Source: CBDUEV01 sp965366365
Lineage (GTDB): Bacteria; Actinomycetota; Acidimicrobiia; Spongiisociales; JAENVV01
DNA length: 49,164 nt
Direction: 5' to 3'
Assembly (NCBI GenBank): GCA_965366365.1
Contig: CBDUEV010000016.1
Span: 1 to 49,164, forward strand
Shown here: positions 30,548 through 38,700 of the stretch, in pieces
How positions within the stretch are numbered: the first letter of the stretch is position 1
Layout: each line of letters starts with the position of its first letter
The notes under the pieces: model-generated
Database searches by the model: none
What the model saw: the letters and a program-made list of their open reading frames with translations, nothing else
Told to the model about the DNA's origin: nothing
Position numbers and translations under genes: made by a program

Positions 30548-31854
30548 CAGATCCGCCCTTCCTGCTGGGCGAGGATGAACTTCGAGTGAACCGCCGTGGT
30601 CACTGGCTCTGCTACCTGCGGGGCGGGAAGCCGGTCGATGATCTCCTGGAAGAAGCCTCGCAACAGCACCCGCTCGGCCCGGTCTTGGCTCAGGCCGCGT
30701 GACTGCAGGTAGTAGAGGTGCTCAGCCTCGAGCGGACCGACGGTCGACCCGTGGCCGCACACCACGTCATCGCAGAGGATCTCGAGATTGGGGACCGAGT
30801 GGGCCTTGGCGCCATCGGACAGTACAAGATTGCGATTCTGCTCGAACGTCGAGGTGTTGGTGGCGTCCGGCCAGATCTTCAGGAGACCGGTGAAAACCGA
30901 CTCCGCTTGATCCTCGACGGCGCCCTTCAGGAACACGTCGGAAGAGGTGTTCTTCCCGTGATGGTTGACCACCACCCGATAGTCGAGCACCTGGTCACCG
31001 TCGCCGAAGTAGATGCCGACCATCTCCGAATGCGAGCCATCTCCGATGAGATCGACCCCCAGATCGAGACGCCCGAGCGAACCGCCCAAACCGACCTCTC
31101 CGAACTTGAGGGAGGCATCGCGACCAAGCGCCACTCGCTGAAAGCCGATCCCACTGGTTTCGGGGCCCCAGGCCTGGATGGTGGTGAGTTTGAGGCGCGC
31201 CCCGTCGCCTACCTTGGCTTCGATCTGGGGGCAGGCCACGATCGAGCCGTCAGCCGAGCGGTACACCACGATCACGGAGGCCTCAGCGTTGTCCTCCAAC
31301 ACCAGCGTGACGTGAGGGAACGAGACCGTCCCGGCCTGCGTCGCCTGAACGTCGATCACGTAGGGCATGCCGACCGTCACGTTGCGGGGAACATGGAGGA
31401 CGACACCATCCTGGAAGAAAGCTCGGTGCGCAGAGGCGAAGATGTCATCGTCCGCCAGCAATCCCACCACGCCCTCCAGAGACGTTCCGAGGGAGGGCGA
31501 CAGGTCCGCCAGACGTTCGAAGGCAGCCGATTCGTCAGTCACATCGTCGATGGTGACGTACCCGTCCACCACGGTGGCCCAGCCGGAGAAGGACTCGATG
31601 GCGGAGAGATATGGCGAAACCGCCAGACGCTCGCCGGCGGCCCCGGGAAGAGCGAGATCGGCCAGATCGAAGTCGAGTTCGACGTAGCGCCACGCCTCTT
31701 CCTTCCCGCTCGGCATGGCCGCCTTCTCGTAGGCCGCGAATCCGGCCCGGCGGGTCTCTGCCACCCACGGCACAACCCCATCCAAGCCGCGCTCCAATGT
31801 GGTCTTCTCTAGTGAAAGCACGGGGGAAACACTCCTCAAAACGGTCTTGGCCAT
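30547..31854 (-). CDS. sufD: Fe-S cluster assembly protein SufD
   Basis: 435 residues. The C-terminal beta-helix region is typical: VNHHGKNTSSDVFLKGAVEDQAESVFTG, ATNTSTFEQNRNLVLSDGAKAHSVPNLEI, CGHGSTVGPLE and a final YLQSRGLSQDRAERVLLRGFFQEII. The N-terminus has the SufD GKEEAWRYVELD motif. It partners SufB and SufC. ATG 31854 is preceded by AGGAG 8 bases upstream, so the long upstream extension is not used. Confidence 0.92.
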   Translation of the reverse strand: MAKTVLRSVSPVLSLEKTTLERGLDGVVPWVAETRRAGFAAYEKAAMPSGKEEAWRYVELDFDLADLALPGAAGERLAVSPYLSAIESFSGWATVVDGYVTIDDVTDESAAFERLADLSPSLGTSLEGVVGLLADDDIFASAHRAFFQDGVVLHVPRNVTVGMPYVIDVQATQAGTVSFPHVTLVLEDNAEASVIVVYRSADGSIVACPQIEAKVGDGARLKLTTIQAWGPETSGIGFQRVALGRDASLKFGEVGLGGSLGRLDLGVDLIGDGSHSEMVGIYFGDGDQVLDYRVVVNHHGKNTSSDVFLKGAVEDQAESVFTGLLKIWPDATNTSTFEQNRNLVLSDGAKAHSVPNLEILCDDVVCGHGSTVGPLEAEHLYYLQSRGLSQDRAERVLLRGFFQEIIDRLPAPQVAEPVTTAVHSKFILAQQEGRI

Positions 31855-31947
31855 GGTATTACTCCTACGGCCATAGGGCGAAATGGATGCGCGCCCCCTC
31901 CCATCGAGATGGCAGCTGCATGCGGCGCCCTGTGGTCCGGGGAAGCC

Positions 31948-31953
31948 TACAGT
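31948..31953 (+). promoter_or_regulatory. possible -10 box for the 15-residue repeat protein
   Basis: TACAGT, 30 bases before ATG 31978; the short leader would hold AAGGAG. Confidence 0.35.
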
Positions 31954-31977
31954 TGAAGTGACCCACGAAGGAGCTCC

Positions 31978-32358
31978 ATGGAACACGACAGCGACATCCG
32001 AGCCGACCATGTCGAGGTGAGCCAGGCAGCGGTCGCCAACGTCGAGGCCGGTAGGGCGACTTTCAGTCAGGCGGGAGCGGCGCGCGTCAACGCCGAGGCC
32101 GCCTCCTTCCACCAGGGCGGGGCGGGGATCGTCGTTGCAGACTCGGTGACCTTGGAGCAGAGCGCCGCCACGGTGATCGTGTCCGATCATGTGACGACTT
32201 CGTCATCCAACACGCTCCTCCTTGCGGCAGGACGAGTCGACGGGAACGTCAACGCCGTCTTCGATCCCCCGTCGGCCGCCGCCTACGGCGCCGGGTTCGG
32301 CGCGGGCTTCGCAATCATGTTCTTTCTCGTACGGCGCCTGTTTGGCAATCGCGGCTGA
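31978..32358 (+). CDS. small membrane protein with five 15-residue repeats
   Basis: 126 residues. Residues 7-81 divide without gaps into five 15-residue units beginning IRADHVEVSQAAVAN, VEAGRATFSQAGAAR, VNAEAASFHQGGAGI, VVADSVTLEQSAATV and IVSDHVTTSSSNTLL. The consensus is V-x-A-(D/G/E)-x-V-x-x-x-Q-x-x-A, suggesting a small beta-solenoid. After AAGRVDGNVNAVF comes a membrane segment (about 101-119) with a basic end RRLFGNRG. Similar unnamed proteins with a repeat and membrane anchor exist in Chloroflexi and actinobacteria by my recollection; function unknown. AAGGAG fixes the start. It reads away from sufD and converges on the glycosylase. Confidence 0.7.
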   Translation: MEHDSDIRADHVEVSQAAVANVEAGRATFSQAGAARVNAEAASFHQGGAGIVVADSVTLEQSAATVIVSDHVTTSSSNTLLLAAGRVDGNVNAVFDPPSAAAYGAGFGAGFAIMFFLVRRLFGNRG

Positions 32359-32369
32359 GGGCAGGCCGC

Positions 32370-33047
32370 CTACTCCACCAGGTGCGCGGCACGGTCGAAC
32401 ACCGCCGCCAGCATGTCGTGGGTGAGTCGGCCGGTGAACGTGTTCTGCTGCGAGGGGTGGTAGCTCGCCAGGAGCCGCGGGTGGCGTTCGCCGAGCGCTA
32501 CCTCGACCCCGTGACCGAAGGCAGGTCGGGGAACGGGAATCTCAGCGCCGCGGGCGCCGAGAACGCGGAGCGCCTGGCTGAAGGAGAGGCCTCCGAGAGC
32601 AACCACCACCGTCACGTTCGGTAGAGCATCGAGCTCGGCGTCGAGCCAGCGACGGCAGGTGTCTCTTTCCACGGTGGTGGGCTTGTTCTGCGGGGGCGCG
32701 CAGTGCACCATCGCGGTCACGTAGGCGCCGTCCAGGCTCAATCCATCGCCCCGAGCCCGGGAGTCGGGCTGTGAGGCGAACCCCGTCTCGTACAGCGCAC
32801 GGAAGAGCCAATCGCCCGATCGGTCCCCAGTGAACATCCGCCCGGTTCGGTTGGCACCGTGAGCGGCCGGCGCCAACCCCACGATGAGGAGCCGGGCATC
32901 CGCGTCACCGAACCCGGGGACGGGTCTACCCCAATACGTCTCATGGCGGAAACTCGCCCGTTTGACCGAGGCAACGGATTCTCGCCACTCGACCAGGCGC
33001 GGACAGTCCCGGCACCCAGAGATCTGTTCTGCGATCGTTTTCAGCAC
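32370..33047 (-). CDS. type 5 uracil-DNA glycosylase (UdgB)
   Basis: 225 residues. Four cysteines suited to a [4Fe-4S] cluster (Cys12, Cys15, Cys116, Cys131), the uracil-pocket motif GLAPAAHGANRTGRMFTGD and the C-terminal SYHPSQQNTFTGRLT are those of family 5 enzymes, which remove uracil and other deaminated bases from DNA. The active-site motif GLAPA(A/G) lacks the catalytic Asp of family 1, as normal here. GTG start with a leaderless-type -10. It sits beside Fe-S assembly genes, fitting its cluster need. Confidence 0.88.
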   Translation of the reverse strand: MLKTIAEQISGCRDCPRLVEWRESVASVKRASFRHETYWGRPVPGFGDADARLLIVGLAPAAHGANRTGRMFTGDRSGDWLFRALYETGFASQPDSRARGDGLSLDGAYVTAMVHCAPPQNKPTTVERDTCRRWLDAELDALPNVTVVVALGGLSFSQALRVLGARGAEIPVPRPAFGHGVEVALGERHPRLLASYHPSQQNTFTGRLTHDMLAAVFDRAAHLVE

Positions 33048-33053
33048 GCCGGA

Positions 33054-33059
33054 ACTCTA
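33054..33059 (-). promoter_or_regulatory. -10 box of a leaderless promoter for the glycosylase
   Basis: TAGAGT on the minus strand, 6 bases before GTG 33047. Confidence 0.4.
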
Positions 33060-33186
33060 TCGAAGTCCCATCCCTCCGAAGGTGGTCGTTGTCGCCGAGA
33101 GCAGCGCCTCGACCACCGAAAGCGAGGGTTCCGGGCCCAGTTGCAGAGAAATTCCGCGTGGAACCGCTCCCATGACCGAATTCGCG

Positions 33187-33216
33187 TTGCGGACTAGGCA
33201 CTCCGGGTGATAGCGT
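33187..33216 (+). promoter_or_regulatory. sigma-70 type promoter for the sigma factor gene
   Basis: TTGCGG (33187-33192), an 18-base spacer and TAGCGT (33211-33216). The leader of about 34 bases contains the AAGGGG ribosome site before GTG 33257. Confidence 0.4.
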
Positions 33217-33256
33217 CCTGATGCGGGGCGGGGAATCATTACTTAAGGGGAAATCC

Positions 33257-34189
33257 GTGGCAGTGAAGCGTCGGGAAAGTGGCTCCGTGTCAGATGCAGT
33301 CGGCATCTATTTGGAGCGGGTTTCGAACCACACGCTCCTCACCGCTGAAGACGAGGTCTCGCTGGCGAGGGCCATGGAAATCGGGCGAAAAGCCCAGGCC
33401 AAACTCGAAGAGTCAGCCGACCTGGCCCCCGCCGAGCGGGCCAAGCTGTACCGCCTCGTCCATCAGGGCGAGGAAGCCAAGATGGCCTTCATTCGCTCCA
33501 ACCTCCGGTTGGTGATCTCCATCGCAAAGCGGTATTCGGGCCGCGGCCTCGATCTTCTCGACCTCATTCAAGAGGGCAATCTGGGGTTGATCAGGGCGGT
33601 CGAGAAGTTCGATTGGCGCAAGGGTTTCAAGTTCTCCACCTACGCCACCTGGTGGATTCGCCAAGCGATCACCCGGGGGCTCGGGAATCAGGCGCGCACC
33701 ATTCGCCTCCCGGTCCACATGGTGGATGTCGTGCGGACCGTTCAGGAAACCGAGCAGCTCCTGAGCGAAGAACTCCGCCGGCCACCCACCCGGGAGGAGA
33801 TAGCCGAGGCGAGTGGGCTCGATCTCGAACGAGTCAACGCGGCTCTGTCCGCCCCGTCCGACACCGTGTCTCTGGACCGCCCGGTCGGCGAAGAGGGTGA
33901 CGCGGAACTCCAGGACTTCGTTCAGGACGAACGCGTCCCGGACCCGTTCGGACACGCAGCCGAGGTCATGCGCCGCCAACATCTGATCGATGCGCTGAGC
34001 TTGCTCGAAGAAACTGAACGCCAGGTCCTGCTGCTCCGGTTCGGCCTCGACGAGGGCGAACCGCGCACTCTCTCCGATGTGGGGAAGATGTTCAACCTCA
34101 CTCGCGAACGAGTCCGTCAGATCGAAGGGCGAGCTTTGGCCAAACTCCGACATCCGAGTTCGATGGTCGAACTGGAGAGCCTCCTCTAG
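33257..34189 (+). CDS. RNA polymerase sigma-70 factor, primary type
   Basis: 310 residues with regions 1.2 (DAVGIYLERVSNHTLLTAEDEVSLA), 2 (FIRSNLRLVISIAKRYSGRGLDLLDLIQEGNLGLIRAVEKFDW and KFSTYATWWIRQAI, broken here at the region 2.3/2.4 boundary), 3 and 4 (LRFGLDEGEPRTLSDVG, LTRERVRQIEGRAL). It recognises -10/-35 promoters. It lacks region 1.1 and the long N-terminal extension of many actinobacterial housekeeping factors, so it is either a compact primary sigma or a group 2 (SigB/HrdD-like) one. GTG 33257 is set by AAGGGG 6 bases upstream. Confidence 0.9.
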   Translation: MAVKRRESGSVSDAVGIYLERVSNHTLLTAEDEVSLARAMEIGRKAQAKLEESADLAPAERAKLYRLVHQGEEAKMAFIRSNLRLVISIAKRYSGRGLDLLDLIQEGNLGLIRAVEKFDWRKGFKFSTYATWWIRQAITRGLGNQARTIRLPVHMVDVVRTVQETEQLLSEELRRPPTREEIAEASGLDLERVNAALSAPSDTVSLDRPVGEEGDAELQDFVQDERVPDPFGHAAEVMRRQHLIDALSLLEETERQVLLLRFGLDEGEPRTLSDVGKMFNLTRERVRQIEGRALAKLRHPSSMVELESLL

Positions 34190-34261
34190 AGGCGACCGGG
34201 AGTCGCGCTCGATTTGGTCGAGTCAGCGCCGGGCCTCATCGAGCCGGGGCTCAGGTGTGGA

Positions 34262-35674
34262 TCAGCCCACCGCTCCGGATTCGGCCATGTTCAGCTCGAT
34301 CAACCGGTTCATCTCCACGGCGTACTCCATGGGGAGTTCCCGGACGATCGGCTCGATGAAGCCGGCCACCACCATCGAGGTGGCCTCTTCCTCCGACAGT
34401 CCGCGACTCATCAAGTAGAACAGCTGCTCGTCGCCGACCTTCGACACCGACGCTTCATGGCCGATCTCCGCGTCCGACTCCTCGATCTCCATGTACGGAT
34501 AGGTGTCCGAACGGGAATCGGCATCGAGGATGAGCGCATCACACCGGACGAACGATTTGACTCGCTCCGCACCCGGTTCCACTCGGACCAAGCCCCGGTA
34601 CCCGGCCCGACCCCCACCCTTGGAGATGGACTTCGAGACGATGGTCGAGGTGGTATCGGAGGCGGCGTGCACCATCTTCGCCCCGGCATCCTGGTGCTGG
34701 CCCTCGCCGGCAAAGGCGATCGACAGAACCTCACCGTGTGCGCCAGGCTCCAGCATCCACACGGCCGGATACTTCATGGTGAGCTTCGACCCGAGGTTTC
34801 CGTCGATCCATTCCATGGTGGCGTTTTCGTAGGCGGCAGCTCGTTTGGTGACGAGGTTGTACACGTTGTTGGACCAGTTCTGGATGGTCGTATACCGGCA
34901 CCGGCCGCCCTTCTTGACGACGATCTCCACCACGGCGGAATGCAGCGAGTCGGACGACCACACCGGTGCCGAACAGCCCTCCACGTAGTGGCAGAAGGCA
35001 TCCTCGTCGACGATGATCAGAGTGCGTTCGAACTGACCCATGTTCTGGCTGTTGATCCGGAAGTAGGCCTGGAGAGGCTCATCCAGACGGACACCCGGGG
35101 GCACATAGATGAACGAACCGCCCGACCACACCGCCGAGTTGAGAGCTGCGAACTTGTTGTCGTTCGGGGGGATGATCGTCCCGAAGTACTCACGCACCAG
35201 ATCCGGATAATCGCGCACGGCGGTGTCCATGTCACAGAAGAGCACCCCGAGTGCTGCGAGGTCCTCACGGTTGCGGTGGTAGACGACCTCGCTCTCGTAC
35301 TGGGCGGTGACCCCGGCCAGATACTTGCGCTCGGCTTCGGGGATACCCAGCTTCTCGTAGGTGTCGCGGATCTCTTCCGGGACCATGTCCCAGTCCTTGG
35401 CCTGCCCTTCGGTCGGCTTGACGTAGTAGTAGATGTCGTCGAAGTCGATGTCGTCGAGCGCGCCGCCACCACCCCATGTGGGCATCGGTTTGGCGAGGAA
35501 ACGCCGATAGGCTTTGAGCCGGAAGTCGAGCATCCATTCCGCCTCGCCCTTGATCTCGGACATCTTGCGGATGATCTCTTCGTTGAGACCCTTTTCGGGC
35601 TTGAAGATGTACTCTTCCTCGGAATCGTGCCAGCCCAGCTTGTAGGCGCCGAGATCGATATCCACTGTCGCCAT
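34262..35674 (-). CDS. sufB: Fe-S cluster assembly scaffold SufB
   Basis: 470 residues. SufB signatures: PTWGGGGALDDIDFDDIYYY, VPPGVRLDEPLQAYFRINS, FERTLIIVDEDAFCHYVEGC, GGRCRYTTIQNWSNNVYNLV and the C-terminal SRGLSEEEATSMVVAGFIEPI. It holds the nascent cluster in SufBCD. ATG 35674 follows GAGGTGG. In most actinobacteria sufB is directly followed by sufD; here 2.4 kb with three unrelated genes lies between their coding regions. No sufR, sufS or sufU is in the window. Confidence 0.95.
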   Translation of the reverse strand: MATVDIDLGAYKLGWHDSEEEYIFKPEKGLNEEIIRKMSEIKGEAEWMLDFRLKAYRRFLAKPMPTWGGGGALDDIDFDDIYYYVKPTEGQAKDWDMVPEEIRDTYEKLGIPEAERKYLAGVTAQYESEVVYHRNREDLAALGVLFCDMDTAVRDYPDLVREYFGTIIPPNDNKFAALNSAVWSGGSFIYVPPGVRLDEPLQAYFRINSQNMGQFERTLIIVDEDAFCHYVEGCSAPVWSSDSLHSAVVEIVVKKGGRCRYTTIQNWSNNVYNLVTKRAAAYENATMEWIDGNLGSKLTMKYPAVWMLEPGAHGEVLSIAFAGEGQHQDAGAKMVHAASDTTSTIVSKSISKGGGRAGYRGLVRVEPGAERVKSFVRCDALILDADSRSDTYPYMEIEESDAEIGHEASVSKVGDEQLFYLMSRGLSEEEATSMVVAGFIEPIVRELPMEYAVEMNRLIELNMAESGAVG

Positions 35675-35708
35675 TGCGAACCACCTCAGGGATTTTCACT
35701 ATCGGGAT

Positions 35709-35726
35709 GGTGGATATTGTACCACC
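35709..35726. promoter_or_regulatory. sufB: possible sufB promoter and operator
   Basis: GGTGG and CCACC arms flank 8 bases holding TACAAT on the minus strand (35721-35716), a good -10 box with a leader of about 35 bases to sufB. A repressor bound to the arms would cover the -10. A SufR/Rrf2-type site is a guess. Confidence 0.35.
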
Positions 35727-35785
35727 GCCCGGGCCACACCGGAACGGAACCTGGGATCGCATCGCGTCACCGCCGAAACGCCCGC

Positions 35786-38700
35786 CTAGGCGCCCGTCGA
35801 CACTGCGTCCGGGTGGCTGGTTGGGTGCACCGGTACAGACCCCCGTGTGGCCAGCACCCAGAAGCGCGTCAGATTCCGATCCCAATCGTCGAGGATGGCC
35901 TGTGCGACGCGACTGCCGGTCTCGCGCACGTGCTCTTCGAGGATGGCACGAAGCACCGTGGCGTCGCTTTCGCCCAGGCGGCGCATCGACGGCGCCGACT
36001 CGGCTACTCGGGTGTTGAGCGTGCTTTCGGGGTCCCATACGTAGGCGATGCCGCCGGTCATGCCGGCTCCGAAGTTGCGGCCCACCGGGCCGAGCACGAC
36101 CGCGGTGCCGCCAGTCATGTACTCGCAGCCGTGATCACTGATCCCCTCGACCACAGCCCACCCCCCTGAGTTCCGCACACAGAACCGCTGCCCGGCCGTC
36201 CCGGACATGAAGAGCTTTCCGCCGGTTGCCCCGTACATGACGGCGTTTCCTCCGGCGTGCGCCGTTGGCGCATCGGCTCCTTGCCGGGGCACGATCACGA
36301 TGCGGCCTCCACCCATCCCCTTGCCGACGTAATCGTTGGCCGGTCCGTCCAGGCGCAGCGAGATTCCCTCCACCAGCCAGGCGCCGAAGCTCTGGCCGGC
36401 GGTCCCCGCCAGGCGCACGTTGATGGTTCCGGATTCCAGCCCGGAGTCGCCGTAGCGAGCGGCGATCTCGCCCGCCAGGGTGGATCCGATGGTGCGGTCC
36501 TCGTTGGTGATCGGGAACGCCAAATCGATCGGTGCTCCGGTCTCGACTGCGTGCCGAGCCTCTCTGACGAGCCGCTCGGAGAGTTCCGAGCGTTCGATGC
36601 GGACGTATCCGGGGTGGCGGCGGCGCCCATCCGCTCTCACGAGCAGGGGGGCCAGGGATGCGGCCACCGGATTGTCCGGATCGACCGGCTCGAGTAGATC
36701 GGCGCGCCCGATCATCTCCTCGATCGCTCTAACCCCGAGGGAGGCGAGATGACCGCGTACTTCCTCGGCCAGCATCCTGAACAGCTGGACGACCTGGTCG
36801 GGCGCCCCCGTGAATTTGGCGCGTAGATCCTCGCGTTGCGTGGCGATCCCCACCGGACACGTGTTTTCGTGGCACTGACGGACCATCTTGCATCCCAAGG
36901 CGAGCAAGGGCAGAGTCCCAAACCCAAACCGCTCCGCTCCCAGGAGGGCGGCGATGACCACATCACGTCCCGTCCGGATGCCCCCATCGGTCTCGAGGGC
37001 GACCCGGGCGCGGAGGCCGTTGGCGATGAGCACTTGATGTGCCTCTGCGATCCCCAATTCCCAGGGCGACCCGGCGTGCTTGATCGATACGAGTGGCGAG
37101 GCCCCCGTGCCGCCGTCGCTGCCGGAGATGGTGATGGCATCGGCCTGCGCCTTGGCGACGCCGACGGCCACGGTCCCCACGCCAGGCTCAGACACCAGCT
37201 TCACCGACACTCGTGCCGTCGGCTTGAAGGCCTTCAGGTCGTAGATGAGTTGAGCGAGGTCCTCGATCGAATAGATGTCGTGGTGCGGGGGCGGGGAAAT
37301 CAACGACACCCCGGGCTCGGTGTGACGGAGCCAGGCGATCTCTCTCGTCACTTTGTGACCCGGCAATTGGCCACCCTCGCCCGGTTTTGAGCCCTGGGCC
37401 ATCTTGATCTGGTATTCCTCCGCTGAGGACAGATAGCCGGGAGTGACCCCGAAGCGACCTGAGGCCACCTGCTTGATGTCGGAGTTCCGAGGAGTGCCGA
37501 ATCGGGCCGGGTTCTCCCCCCCTTCGCCCGAGTTGGAGAGCCCTCCCACCATGGAGGTCGCTTCGGCAAGGGCCTCGTGCGCTTCCTTGGACAGGGCTCC
37601 GAGGGACATGGCAGCCGTCACGAACCGACGCATGATTCGTTCGACGGGCTCGACCTCGTCCAGAGGCACCGGGGTGACCTCTCGAAACCGAAGGAGGTCG
37701 CGGAGTTGAGAAGGCGGTCGATCCTCGATGGCCTCGATGTATTCGGCCCACTCCGCCATGTCCCCCGAGCGGACTGCCTTCTGAAGGCGCAGAACGACAC
37801 TCGGACTCGTGACGTGGACAGCGCCGCCGCGTCGATGCTTGTAGAAGCCCCCCAGGCCTTCTGCGTCGGCATGCCATTCGGCGTGCATGGCGAGTACCTG
37901 ACGGCCCAGCTCCTCGAATCCGATGCCTCCCACCCGTCGAGGGCACCGCAGGAAGGCCGCTTCGCAGACGTCGTCGGCCAGTCCGATCAGCTCGAACAGC
38001 TCGCTCCCCCGGTATGCCGACAAGGTGCAGATTCCCATTTTCGACATGATCTTGAGGAGCCCGTTTTGCATGGACATCCGATAGTTCTCCTGAGCGACCA
38101 CCGGATCCACGGCCAGCTCCGGTCCGACGGCCAAACGGCGGACCTCCTCGATGGCGAGGTAGGGGTTGATGGCCGAGGCGCCGAGCCCGAGCAGCACGGC
38201 TGCGTCGTGGGAGGTTCTCGTCTCGGCCGTGGCACACACGATCGAGGCCTCGAGACGAATACCCTCGGAAATGAGCCGGTGGTGGACCGCAGACACGGCC
38301 AACGGCATCGGGATCGGAGCATGCTCGGCGTCGGTCTCGCGATCCGACAGAATCACGATGCTGGCTCCGCCTCGAACGGCGAAGACCACCTCTTCCACGA
38401 TCTCCTCCAGGCGTTCCTTGAGGCGGCCCGGACCCTCCTCGGCGCGGAAGACGGCCGCAACCCAGTAGCTGAAGAACCGGGAATCGCCGGATCGGGCGAT
38501 GCGCTCGAGTTCCGTATCGGAGAGAATCGGAGAGGCCAGCTCCATGAGTGCCGCCTGCTGGGGCGTTTCTTCGAGCAGGGAGCCGCGCCGGCCGAGGTAG
38601 GTACGCAGCGACATGACCAGCTTCTCGCGGATGGGGTCCATCGGAGGGTTGGTGACCTGGGCAAAGAGCTGGTGGAAGTAATGCGTCAGGCGCCGTGGTG

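Noticed and set aside
34190..34261. Terminator between the sigma factor and sufB
   Set aside because: GAGCC/GGCTC has only 2 loop bases and no T-tract, so it is not a convincing terminator.
34214..36169. Long open frame of 651 codons on the plus strand across sufB and gltB
   Set aside because: It is antisense to two well-supported genes and has His/Asp/Arg-rich composition typical of high-GC shadow frames, with no recognisable domain.
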